From: JAOPZW01 sp963707695
Lineage (GTDB): Bacteria > Actinomycetota > Thermoleophilia > Solirubrobacterales > Solirubrobacteraceae
Reading direction: 5' to 3'
NCBI GenBank assembly: GCA_963707695.1
Contig: CAVPQY010000004.1
Span: 1,054,001-1,118,000, forward strand
DNA length: 64,000 nucleotides
Numbering within the stretch: position 1 is the stretch's first letter; each line of letters opens with the position of its first letter. Position numbers and translations under genes: made by a program. This document shows positions 17,121 through 24,859 of the stretch, in pieces. Below the pieces are notes generated by a model. That model saw only the letters and a program-made list of their open reading frames with translations. It was not told where the DNA came from and did no database searches.

Positions 17121-17726
17121 GTGCCCCGCCGCTCCGCGTCCGCCGTCGCCGAGAGCCGGGCCTCCGCCGTGGAGGCCGCCGTCGACCGAGCCTCCGTCGA
17201 GGGCCTCGAGGGGCTCACGATCGGGCGGCTCGCCGGCGAGCTGTCGATGAGCAAGAGCGGCCTGATCGGGCGCTTCGGCGACAAGGAGGCCCTCCAGCGA
17301 GCCGTGCTCGCGGCCGCCGTGCAGCGGTTCACCGACGCGGTCTGGCGGCCGGCCGCGCCGTCCGCGCCGGGCCTGCCCCGCCTCGAGGCGATCGTCGAGG
17401 CCTGGATCGGCCACCTGCGCGCCGACGTGTTCCCCGGCGGGTGCTTCGTGACGACCGCGTCGGTCGAGTACGACGCGCGACCGGGCGCCCTGCACGACGA
17501 CGTGGCGGCCGCGGTCGGGCGCTGGCTCGGGGTGCTCGAGGCCGAGGCGGCCCGCGCCCGCGAGGACGGCGACCTCCCCGCCGATCGCGATCCCGCCGAC
17601 GTCGCCTTCGAGCTCCACAGCCTCGCCTCCGGCGGCAGCGTGGCGGGCCGGCTCACCGGGGACGCCGGCGCGCTGGACCGGACCCGCGCGGCGATGCGCC
17701 GCGCGCTCGGGCTGCCGGCGACCTAG
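17121..17726 (+). CDS. TetR-family regulator
   Basis: 201-aa repressor. The N-terminal helix-turn-helix (LTIGRLAGELSMSKSGLIGRF, about residues 34–54) is intact. The C-terminal domain resembles the TetR_C_33-like group (ECFV-type core GCFVTTASVEYDARPG). It probably represses itself and the divergent metallo-hydrolase/SDR operon through the palindrome at 17090. GTG start, leaderless. Confidence 0.9.
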   Translation: MPRRSASAVAESRASAVEAAVDRASVEGLEGLTIGRLAGELSMSKSGLIGRFGDKEALQRAVLAAAVQRFTDAVWRPAAPSAPGLPRLEAIVEAWIGHLRADVFPGGCFVTTASVEYDARPGALHDDVAAAVGRWLGVLEAEAARAREDGDLPADRDPADVAFELHSLASGGSVAGRLTGDAGALDRTRAAMRRALGLPAT

Positions 17727-17750
17727 GCGGCGACGCCGCGCCGGAGCGCT

Positions 17751-19157
17751 TCAGGCGGCGGCCGTCGCGTCCTGCGCCCAGAGCCGCGCGGGCGTCCCGT
17801 CGGGGCGCACCAGCAGCGCACCGCGCCCACGCAGGCCGAGCGCGCGGGCGCCGATCGCGTCCAGCGGCCGGACGGTGACCGGCGGTCCACCGGCCGCCCG
17901 CGCCTCCCACGCGGCGGAGCCCGGCCCGGTGAAGAGCGTCAGCCCAGGGCCGAGCAGGTCCAGCGTGGACACCCGCCCTGCGCCCGAGCGCACCCAGGCG
18001 TGCGGGATGCGGCCGCCGAGGTCGACGTGCAGCTCGTCGGCGGTCTCGCGCACGGAGCCGCTCGGATCCGCGGACCGGGCGGCGTTGTGGGCCGCGACCG
18101 GCCGCCGCTCGGCCTCGTAGCTGTCGAGCAGCTCGGGGCCGGCCCACCGGCGCAGCACCCAGCCGAGCTTCCAGCCCAGGTCGTGCCCGCCGCGGATCGC
18201 CGTGTTCATCCCGGTGCCGCCGCGGGGGGTGACCCGATGCGCGGCGTCCCCGGCGAGGAAGACGTTCCCGGCACGGAAGCGGTCCGCCAGCTGGGCGGCG
18301 AAGCTGAAGGCGCCGGTGCGCTCGATCCCGACGTCGAGGTCGGCGACGCCCGCGCCCGCGCGGATCCGGTGCACGAGGCGCTCGGGCCGGTAGCCGTCGG
18401 CCTCCTCGGGCTCCACCCACGTGCCGTAGACCCAGCGGTCGCCGCGGCCGGCGGGCAGGAAGGTGCCGGCGCCGTGCGGGTCGTCGACGCTGTAGATGCC
18501 GTAGCGATGCTCGCCCAGGACCGCCCACAACGGCGCGCGGAACAGCGCCGTGACGGCGTGGCCGAGCCCGTCGGGCCCGCGCATGGCGATGCCCGCGGCC
18601 GTCCGGATCCGGCTGTGCGCGCCGTCGGCGGCCACCAGGTAGCGAGCGCGGACGGTGCGCAGCTCGCCGGTCGCGAGGTCGCGGAGCGTGGCCTCGACGC
18701 CGTCGCGCAGGTCCTCGACGCCGACCACCTCGGTGTGGAGGTGCACGTGCGTGCCGCCGAGCGACCGCAGGTGCTCCAGCAGCACGGGCTCGAGGTGGTC
18801 CTGGGGCACGCACGCCGGGGCCGTCGGGCTCAGGACGGCGGCCTGCTCGCGCGTCGGCAGGCCGACCGGCCAGGCCGAGCCCCGGGCCGCCGTCGCCAGC
18901 GTGCCCGTCTGCCATCCGCGCCACTCGACGTCGACCCCGCCCGCGCGGACGGCGTCCTCGAGGCCCCAGAGCCGGAGCAGCTCCATCGAGCGCAGGCTCA
19001 CCGCGGTCGCGCGCGGCAGCGACGAGAGCTCGGCCCGGCGCTCGACGAGCATCGTCTCGACGCCGAGCCGGGCGAGCGAGATGGCGGCCGTCAGCCCGGC
19101 CGGTCCGGCGCCCGTCACGAGGACGGGCAGGTCGTCGGTGCGGGCGCGCTCGGTCAT
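17751..19157 (-). CDS. FAD-dependent aromatic monooxygenase
   Basis: About 468-aa class A flavoprotein hydroxylase (UbiH/PheA/TetX group). GxGxxG is in VTGAGPAGLTAA, the DG motif in LVAADGAHSRIR, and the second FAD motif in VFLAGDAAHRVTPRGG. A C-terminal thioredoxin-like domain is present. Start ATG 19157 is chosen because the −35/−10 pair (TTGACA 19196–19191, CACCAT 19173–19168) would start the mRNA near 19161, after the alternative ATG at 19169. Divergent from its likely TetR repressor. Confidence 0.9.
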   Translation of the reverse strand: MTERARTDDLPVLVTGAGPAGLTAAISLARLGVETMLVERRAELSSLPRATAVSLRSMELLRLWGLEDAVRAGGVDVEWRGWQTGTLATAARGSAWPVGLPTREQAAVLSPTAPACVPQDHLEPVLLEHLRSLGGTHVHLHTEVVGVEDLRDGVEATLRDLATGELRTVRARYLVAADGAHSRIRTAAGIAMRGPDGLGHAVTALFRAPLWAVLGEHRYGIYSVDDPHGAGTFLPAGRGDRWVYGTWVEPEEADGYRPERLVHRIRAGAGVADLDVGIERTGAFSFAAQLADRFRAGNVFLAGDAAHRVTPRGGTGMNTAIRGGHDLGWKLGWVLRRWAGPELLDSYEAERRPVAAHNAARSADPSGSVRETADELHVDLGGRIPHAWVRSGAGRVSTLDLLGPGLTLFTGPGSAAWEARAAGGPPVTVRPLDAIGARALGLRGRGALLVRPDGTPARLWAQDATAAA

Positions 19158-19196
19158 TTCGCCGGACATGGTGTCTTTCGCCGGACAACGTGTCAA
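19157..19196. promoter_or_regulatory. Two tandem operator copies over monooxygenase promoter
   Basis: Two 19-bp direct repeats (19157–19175 and 19176–19194, 17/19 identical), each holding an inverted GACAnnnTGTC (19165–19175 and 19184–19194). One covers the −35 TTGACA, the other the −10 of the minus-strand promoter. This fits repression by the adjacent TetR protein. Confidence 0.7.
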
Positions 19197-19201
19197 GCCA
19201 A

Positions 19202-19207
19202 TACGAT
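19202..19207 (+). promoter_or_regulatory. −10 box TACGAT, leaderless start of tetR
   Basis: TANNNT box 6 nt before ATG 19214. Confidence 0.45.
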
Positions 19208-19213
19208 GTGACC

Positions 19214-19843
19214 ATGGCCACACGGCGCTACGACCAGCGCCTGCGCGCGCAGGCCGCCGAGGAGACCCGCCGGCGCGTCCTCGACGCGGTCTACGACCAG
19301 CTGCGCGAGGCGCCCGCCCGGCCGGTCAGCGTCGACCGGATCGCGCGGAGCGCCGGCGTCGCGCGGTCGACCGTCTACGTGATCTTCGGCTCCCGCGCCG
19401 GGCTCTTCGACGCCTTCGCCGCCGACATGCTCGAGCGCGGAGGCTTCCAGCGGGTCCTCGACGCCGTGGCCGATCCGGACCCGCACGTGCACCTCCGCGC
19501 GGGGATCACCGGCGGCGTGCAGACCTTCGCCGCCCACCGCGACGTCTTCCGCGCCCTCGTCTCCATGGCGGCGCTCGACCCGGAGGCCGTCGCCGGCACG
19601 ATGCAGCGCAGCGAGGCGCGACGGACGAAGGGCATGATGCGGCTCGCCCGGCGGCTGGCCCGGCACGGGCTGCTCCGCGAGGGCCTCACGACGAGGGAGG
19701 CCGCCGACCGGCTGTGGGTCCTGACGAGCTTCGACGCCTTCGACCTGCTCTACGACGGCCGGGGCCTGGACGCGGACCAGGTCGCCCGCGTCCTCGTCGA
19801 CCTCGCCGAGCGCACCCTCCTCGCGGACGTCGGCCGGACCTGA
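19214..19843 (+). CDS. TetR-family regulator
   Basis: 209-aa repressor. The helix-turn-helix (VSVDRIARSAGVARSTVYVIF) is in the first 65 residues and is followed by an all-helical ligand domain. Placed divergent to the FAD monooxygenase, whose substrate or product is the likely inducer. An in-frame GTG at 19190 lies inside the operator and is unlikely to be used. Confidence 0.9.
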   Translation: MATRRYDQRLRAQAAEETRRRVLDAVYDQLREAPARPVSVDRIARSAGVARSTVYVIFGSRAGLFDAFAADMLERGGFQRVLDAVADPDPHVHLRAGITGGVQTFAAHRDVFRALVSMAALDPEAVAGTMQRSEARRTKGMMRLARRLARHGLLREGLTTREAADRLWVLTSFDAFDLLYDGRGLDADQVARVLVDLAERTLLADVGRT

Positions 19844-19882
19844 GGATCGCCGCAGGCGGCTGCCGATCGCCCGCCGTCCCGG

Positions 19883-20488
19883 CTACCTGCCGTCGTCCAC
19901 GAACGCGCGCAGCGCGTCCTTCCCGCCGTGGACGACCGGATCGCCGTGTGCCAGCAGCAGACGCTCGAAGTCCAGGTCGAGCAGCACGCGGTAGGCCTCG
20001 CGCAGCCCGGCCTTGGTCTGCTCGGGCTCGTCCATGAACTGGTCGGGGACGAAGGCCAGATCGTCCTGCCCCGGCCAGCGCACGACCCCGTCGGCGCACG
20101 CGAGCGCCCGGTGGCCGGGGATGTGGAGCGCGGTCTCGTCGGGGCAGATCGCGTCGACCTCGAAGGCGATGACTCCACCGGGCAGCTGCTCGCCGACGTC
20201 GAACGCCTCGACCGGGCCACGCCCGCGGAGCTCGTGCAGACCGCTGCGGACGCAGTGCACGGCGCACCCGAACGCCTCGTGCAGCCGCCAGGCGTCGCGG
20301 TCGTGGTGGCGGTTGGTGAGCAGGACGTGCTCGGGGACCCCGTGCCCCTCGAACCACGCCAAGCCCTCGGCGGGGATCATCGCGTCGATCACCACGCGCT
20401 CGGCGAGCAGGTAGTACGAGCTGACCTCGATCCGGATGTGCTCATGGCGCGCCGTCCAGTGCCACAACCCGGGGGTGATCTCGCGCAC
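19883..20488 (-). CDS. MBL-fold-like hydrolase with altered metal motif
   Basis: 201-aa protein laid out like small metallo-beta-lactamase-fold enzymes, but the usual HxHxDH is replaced by NRHHDRD (near residues 59–65). A later His survives in HIPGHRALACADG and another in LLLAHGDPV. It may bind metal differently or have lost catalysis. GTG start, 6 nt after a TAGGAT box, leaderless. Confidence 0.75.
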   Translation of the reverse strand: MREITPGLWHWTARHEHIRIEVSSYYLLAERVVIDAMIPAEGLAWFEGHGVPEHVLLTNRHHDRDAWRLHEAFGCAVHCVRSGLHELRGRGPVEAFDVGEQLPGGVIAFEVDAICPDETALHIPGHRALACADGVVRWPGQDDLAFVPDQFMDEPEQTKAGLREAYRVLLDLDFERLLLAHGDPVVHGGKDALRAFVDDGR

Positions 20489-20494
20489 GCCGCG

Positions 20495-20500
20495 ATCCTA
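20495..20500 (-). promoter_or_regulatory. −10 box TAGGAT, leaderless start
   Basis: Minus-strand TANNNT box 6 nt before GTG 20488. Confidence 0.45.
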
Positions 20501-20590
20501 CCCTCGCCCTCCGGTCGCGAGGCCGCCCCGTGGCACCGGCGTCGGTGGCTGCGCAGGGCGGCGGCGGAACCACCGCCACCCGCGTGGCGG

Positions 20591-20596
20591 TAGCTT
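20591..20596 (+). promoter_or_regulatory. −10 box TAGCTT
   Basis: TANNNT box 7 nt before ATG 20604, the probable transcript start of the potassium-channel operon. Confidence 0.45.
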
Positions 20597-20603
20597 GCGC
20601 TGC

Positions 20604-20735
20604 ATGGGAGCCGCGAGGGACGGCGAGCGCCCGCGCGACGCGCTCGGGCGGCTGCGCGCGCCGGGCCGGCCCGCCGCTGGCGCGGTGCGGTTCGCGGATC
20701 GCGGGGACGTCGGCGGGCGCGGAGCCTGGGCGTGA
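20604..20735 (+). CDS. Possible 43-aa leader peptide of channel gene
   Basis: A leaderless-type start (TAGCTT, 7 nt, ATG) opens a 43-codon frame rich in Arg, Gly and Ala. Its TGA overlaps the GTG of the channel gene. No family recognised. It may act only by coupling translation, or simply be a chance open frame in the 5′ UTR. Confidence 0.33.
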   Translation: MGAARDGERPRDALGRLRAPGRPAAGAVRFADRGDVGGRGAWA

Positions 20736-21631
20736 CCACGGCCGGGACCCTCGTGTCGACCGCGGCGGGCGTCGCGCTCATCGGCCTGGTGGGCCGCGAC
20801 GCGTTCGACGCGCTGTTCCATGCGGAGGGCCGCGGGGTGTTCTCCCGGCAGATCACGCGCGCCGTCTGGCAGCTGTTCCGTCACGTGGGGGCGCGGCGCG
20901 AGCGGTTGTCCCTGGCCGGTCCGGTGGCGTTCGTCTCGGTGATCGCGACGTGGGCCGGTCTGCTCGTGCTCGGTTGGGCGCTGGTCTTCTGGCCTCACAT
21001 GCCCGGCAGCTTCCGCTTCGACGCGGGCGTCGACGCGGCGGGCCCGGACTTCGTCAACGCGCTGAACGTCTCGCTGGTCACGCTCACGACGCTCGGGTTC
21101 GGCGACGTCACGCCGACGTCCCAGGCCCTGCGGCTCATCCTGCCGCTGGAGGCCCTGCTCGGCTTCGGCCTGCTGAGCGCGATCATCTCCTGGCTGGTCT
21201 CGATCTACCCGGCGCTCTCGCGGCGGCGCTCGCTCGCCTACGAGATCTCCCTCCTGCGTGCGGCCGAAGCCGAGGACCACGTGTCGCTGGACGATCTCAC
21301 GCCCGACGCGGTCGAGCGCCTCCTGGCCGAGCTGACGTCGCGGCTCGTCGCGGTCGAGCGCGATCTCGTCCACTTCCCGATCTCCTACTACTTCTCCGCC
21401 GGGGACCCGCGGTTCTCCCTGCCGGTCGCCGCGCCGTACCTGCTCGAGGTGGCCCGTCGCGGGATGGACGAGACGCAGCCGACGATCGTGCGCTTCCGCT
21501 CCGGCCTGCTGATGCAGGCCATCGACGATCTGGCGAGGACGACCGCCACGCGGTTCCACGGGTCGGGTGCGACCACGCCGGAGGACCTCCTGCGCGGGTA
21601 CGGTCGCGACCACCTGATCCACGAGCGCTGA
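20732..21631 (+). CDS. Two-TM potassium channel
   Basis: 299-aa membrane protein. One hydrophobic helix lies near residues 5–20, another about 62–90, then a P-loop with selectivity filter TLTTLGFGDVTP and a last helix (ILPLEALLGFGLLSAIISWLVS). The soluble C-terminal half (about 150 residues) carries no recognisable RCK/TrkA-N motif. The filter is GFGD, not the usual GYGD. GTG start coupled to the short upstream frame. Confidence 0.85.
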   Translation: MTTAGTLVSTAAGVALIGLVGRDAFDALFHAEGRGVFSRQITRAVWQLFRHVGARRERLSLAGPVAFVSVIATWAGLLVLGWALVFWPHMPGSFRFDAGVDAAGPDFVNALNVSLVTLTTLGFGDVTPTSQALRLILPLEALLGFGLLSAIISWLVSIYPALSRRRSLAYEISLLRAAEAEDHVSLDDLTPDAVERLLAELTSRLVAVERDLVHFPISYYFSAGDPRFSLPVAAPYLLEVARRGMDETQPTIVRFRSGLLMQAIDDLARTTATRFHGSGATTPEDLLRGYGRDHLIHER

Positions 21632-21669
21632 CCGGTCTCACCGGGGCGCCGCAACCGGCCGGCTGCCGG

Positions 21670-22817
21670 CTAGGCCAGCTCGGCCGCCAGCGCCGGCGCC
21701 ACCGCCGCCGGCTCGACGCGGTCGAGCCGCACCGCGTCGCACCCGACCCACTCGGCGGCCTCGCGCAGCGCCGCGGCCATCGCGGGCGCCGCGCGCACGT
21801 CGACGGTCAGCTGCTTGGCGACGAGCGTCCGGCCCTCGCGGCCGGGGTCGACGCGGCCGACGAGGCGGCCGCCGGCCAGCAGCGGCATCGCGAAGTAGCC
21901 GTGCACCCGCTTGGCCGCGGGCACGTACGCTTCGAGGCGGTGGGTGAAGCCGAAGAGCCGCTCCGTGCGGCGGCGGTCCCACACGAGCGAGTCGAAGGGC
22001 GACAGCAGCGTCGTTCGGTGGCGTCCCCGCGCGCCGAGGGCCGCGAGCGCCTCGGGCGCGGCCCACGCGCGGTCGCGCCACCCCTCGACCTCGACCTCGA
22101 CGAGGTCGGTCTGGCCCACGACCGCCTGCACCTGGTCGCCGCGGATCCGGTGCTGGTCGGCGAGGTCGGCGCGCGTCGCGACGCCGAGCGCCCGCCCGGC
22201 GGCGGCCACGAGCGCCCGCAGGCAGGCCTCGTCGTCGAGGTCCTCGGCCAGGAGCTCCGGCGGCAGCGCCCGCTCGGGGAGGTCGTAGGCGCGCTGGAAG
22301 CCGCGGCGCTCCACGCACACCGCCTCGCCGGTGTCCAGGAGCCACTCGACGGCCACCTTGACCTCGGACCAGTCCCACCACGGCCCCCCGCGCCGGCCGC
22401 CGCCGAGCTCCTTCGTCGTCAGCGGCCCCTCCGCGCGCAGGCGCTCGAGCACGGCGCGGCACGTCGCGTCGTCGACGCGGTGCCAGCGCTGCCCGCGGGC
22501 GCGGAACCAGCGCCGGCGGAACGCGAAGAGCGGCCAGTGCTCGAGGGGCAGCAGGCAGGCGGCGTGCGACCAGTACTCGAAGGCCGCGGGGGGTCGCCCC
22601 AGTACGCCCGCTCGACGGCCGCGCGGCCGATCGGCCCCAGCCGGGCGTAGGGCACGAGCTCGTGGCTGCGCGCGAGCACGGCTATCGTGTCGAGCTGCAC
22701 CGCGCCGAGCCGGCGCAGCAGCGCGTGCACGCCGCCCCGGCGGTCCGGAGCCCCCAGCAGGCCCTGGGCGCGGAGGGCCAGGCGACGGGCGTCAGCGGCG
22801 CTCAGCGGCTCGGGCAC
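21670..22817 (-). CDS. AlkZ/YcaQ-type winged-helix DNA glycosylase, one frameshift
   Basis: Belongs to the winged-helix family that includes the interstrand-crosslink glycosylases AlkZ and YcaQ. The N-terminal part starts at GTG 22817 (LSAADARRLALRAQG, GAVQLDTIAVLARSHELV). After an indel in a G6 run at about 22590 the frame continues AAFEYWSHAACLLP, typical for the family. The rest includes LLSPFDSLVWDRRRTERLFGF and GRVDPGREGRTLVAKQL. The repaired length of about 380 aa is normal. I read the break as a homopolymer error. Confidence 0.8.
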
Positions 22818-22868
22818 CGCGGGATCGTCCCAGACGTCGCAGTCACCACCCGAGCCCCAGGAGCACCC

Positions 22869-23135
22869 ATGGCGCCCAAGAAGAAGCCGGCCAAGATGGC
22901 CAACCGCAAGATCGGCAGCGAGGCCGCCCTCAAGGACGACGGCGACAAGTACGCCATCGTCGGCGGCGACGGCCGCCCGGTCTACCCCGGTGCCGGCGTG
23001 ACGCTCAACGAGGCCGTGCGCCTCGGCACCTCGCTCGTCGCCACCGCGGGCCTCGCCCGCGTCGAGCCCGACGGGACCCTCACCCCGGGTCGCGTCGAGG
23101 GCGGCGAGTTCCACGCCGCCACCCCGGCCGCCTAG
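22869..23135 (+). CDS. Small conserved hypothetical, 88 aa
   Basis: Lys-rich N-terminus (MAPKKKPAKMANRKIGS), then a compact domain with YAIVGGDGRPVYPGAGVTLNEA. No family recognised with confidence. AGGAG (22859–22863) lies 5 nt before the ATG. Divergent from the glycosylase gene and ended by a strong hairpin. Confidence 0.65.
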   Translation: MAPKKKPAKMANRKIGSEAALKDDGDKYAIVGGDGRPVYPGAGVTLNEAVRLGTSLVATAGLARVEPDGTLTPGRVEGGEFHAATPAA

Positions 23136-23147
23136 CCGGACGACCCG

Positions 23148-23186
23148 CCGCCCGTCCCCGCCTCCTTCCGGGGCGGTGACGGGCGG
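23148..23186. terminator. Bidirectional terminator hairpin
   Basis: A 9-bp outer stem (23148–23156 with 23178–23186) and a GC-rich inner stem lie between two convergent stop codons. Confidence 0.65.
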
Positions 23187-23546
23187 CTAGTAGTCGCCGG
23201 AGAGGTAGTCCCAGGCCCGGCGCAGCTTGTCGCCGAGGCCGTCCGGCACGGTGTCGTCCGGGCCGGCCGCCAGCGCGGGCGGGCTCGGGGCCGGCTCCGG
23301 CAGCTGCGCCGCGGCCTCGGCGTCGAGCGCCAGCAGGACGCCGCGCTCGTGGAGCTCGGCCGCCTGCGGGGCGTCGACGAAGAGGTGACGGCCGCGCGCG
23401 GCGACGACCAGCCCGTCGAAGATGTCCTCTTCGGGGGCGGCCAGGACGTGGGCGACGCGCCCGAGCTCGTGCCCGTCCGAGGTCAGGACGGGCACGCCCT
23501 CGGGCAGCGTCAGGTACGAGGTGGGCGGGCCGAGGTCCGTGCTCAC
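23187..23546 (-). CDS. PRC-barrel-like protein
   Basis: 119-aa protein. The first 75 residues read like a PRC-barrel/DUF2171 domain (GVPVLTSDGHELGRVAHVL, FDGLVVAARGRHLFVDAPQ). A Pro/Ala linker and a short acidic helix (LRRAWDYLSGDY) follow. Such proteins are small adaptor or stress proteins; no activity can be inferred. Confidence 0.75.
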   Translation of the reverse strand: MSTDLGPPTSYLTLPEGVPVLTSDGHELGRVAHVLAAPEEDIFDGLVVAARGRHLFVDAPQAAELHERGVLLALDAEAAAQLPEPAPSPPALAAGPDDTVPDGLGDKLRRAWDYLSGDY

Positions 23547-23580
23547 GTCCTCGGCCTACCCGCTCGGCGGGTCCGGGCGA

Positions 23581-24753
23581 TCAGACCCGCTGGATGATCG
23601 TGCCGGTGCCGAGGCCGCCGCCGCAGCACATCGTCACGAGCCCGAGCTCCTTGTCGTCGTCCTCGAGCTCGTGCAGCAGCGTCGTGATGAGCCGCGCGCC
23701 CGTCGAGCCGAGCGGGTGGCCCAAGGCCATCGCCCCGCCGCGGGGGTTGACGCGGTCCATGTCGGGCCCGTGCTCGCGCGACCAGGCCGCGACCACCGGG
23801 GCGAACGCCTCGTTGATCTCGATGTAGTCGAAGTCGTCGATCGTCAGCCCGTTGCGCTTGAGGAGCTTCGCGGTGGCGGGGATCGGCCCCTCGAGCATCT
23901 TCACCGGGTCGCAGCCGACGGTCGTCTGGTCGACGATCCGCGCCCGCGGCCGGAGCCCGAGCTGGTCGGCCTTCTCGCGGGACATGAGCAGCACCGCGGC
24001 GGCGCCGTCGGAGATCTGCGAGCTGTTGCCCGCCGTGATCTTCCCGTCGGGCTTGAACGCGGGCTTGAGGTTGGCCAGCGCCTCCAGCGACGTGTCCGGG
24101 CGGATGCCCTGGTCGGCGACGTACGTGTCGCCGTTGACCTGGAACGGCACGGTCTCGCGCTCGAACCAGCCCTGCTCGGTGGCGCGCGCCGCCTTCTGGT
24201 GCGACTGCACGGCGAGCTCGTCGAGCTCGGAGCGCGGGATCTCCCACTGGTCGGCGATCATCTCGGCGCCCAGGCCCTGGCCCACGATGTTGTGCTTCTC
24301 CATGAGCTTCTGGGTGAAGGCCCCGCCGTACTTCTGCTGGGTCTCCATCCCGACCGCGAAGGGCAGGTGGCCCATGTGCTCGACGCCGGAGCCGATCACC
24401 ACGTCGTGGACGCCGGACGCGATGAGCGCCGCGCCGAAGTTCACCGCCTGCTGGGCCGAGCCGCACTGCCGGTCGACGGTCGTCGCGGCCGCCTCGATCG
24501 GCAGCCCCTCCTGGAGCCAGGCGTTGCGGGCGACGTTGAAGGCCTGCTCGCCGATCTGCTGGACGCACCCGGCGATCACGTCCTCGACCTCGGCCGGATC
24601 GACGCCGGAGCGCTGGAGGACCTCGGTGTAGGTCTTGCCGAGGAGGTCGTTGGGATGGACGTCCTTGTAGTAGCCCTTCTCCCGGTGCCCGCGGCCGATC
24701 GGCGTGCGGACGGCCTCGACGATGACGACCTCGCGACCCTGCTGACCTGCCAT
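23581..24753 (-). CDS. Acetyl-CoA acyltransferase (thiolase)
   Basis: Catalyses thiolytic cleavage of 3-ketoacyl-CoA, the last step of beta-oxidation, or the reverse condensation. 390 aa. Nucleophilic Cys97 is in DRQCGSAQQ, active-site His in ALGHPLGSTGAR, and the second Cys in CCGGGLGTG. GGAGG lies 7 nt before ATG 24753. Divergent from a hydroxyacyl-CoA dehydrogenase gene across a shared palindromic operator. Confidence 0.94.
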   Translation of the reverse strand: MAGQQGREVVIVEAVRTPIGRGHREKGYYKDVHPNDLLGKTYTEVLQRSGVDPAEVEDVIAGCVQQIGEQAFNVARNAWLQEGLPIEAAATTVDRQCGSAQQAVNFGAALIASGVHDVVIGSGVEHMGHLPFAVGMETQQKYGGAFTQKLMEKHNIVGQGLGAEMIADQWEIPRSELDELAVQSHQKAARATEQGWFERETVPFQVNGDTYVADQGIRPDTSLEALANLKPAFKPDGKITAGNSSQISDGAAAVLLMSREKADQLGLRPRARIVDQTTVGCDPVKMLEGPIPATAKLLKRNGLTIDDFDYIEINEAFAPVVAAWSREHGPDMDRVNPRGGAMALGHPLGSTGARLITTLLHELEDDDKELGLVTMCCGGGLGTGTIIQRV

Positions 24754-24815
24754 GGGACGACCTCCACGTGTTCGGTTCCTGACCCCGGCGTCAACTACTC
24801 TACCGACGCGACCGC

Positions 24816-24833
24816 GTTGACTGACCAGTCAAC
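24816..24833. promoter_or_regulatory. Palindromic operator of the fatty-acid pair
   Basis: GTTGACT-gacc-AGTCAAC, perfect 7-bp arms, between divergent thiolase and dehydrogenase genes. A plus-strand −10-like TACTCT (24796–24801) puts it just downstream of that start. Minus-strand TAGAGT lies nearby. It looks like a TetR-type acyl-CoA-responsive site; no regulator gene is adjacent. Confidence 0.65.
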
Positions 24834-24859
24834 CAACCACGACGAGGAGGATCCGGACC

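Noticed and set aside
13922..17656. 1244-codon minus-strand open frame
   Set aside because: Runs through xseB, enolase-like, SDR, MBL and TetR genes in the wrong frame; a high-GC shadow.
19190..19214. GTG 19190 as the TetR start
   Set aside because: It lies inside the operator and upstream of the TACGAT box; ATG 19214 fits the leaderless pattern.
16156..20488. Defence island (MBL, TetR, monooxygenase cluster)
   Set aside because: No nuclease, NTPase, toxin–antitoxin or mobile gene; the set fits small-molecule metabolism.
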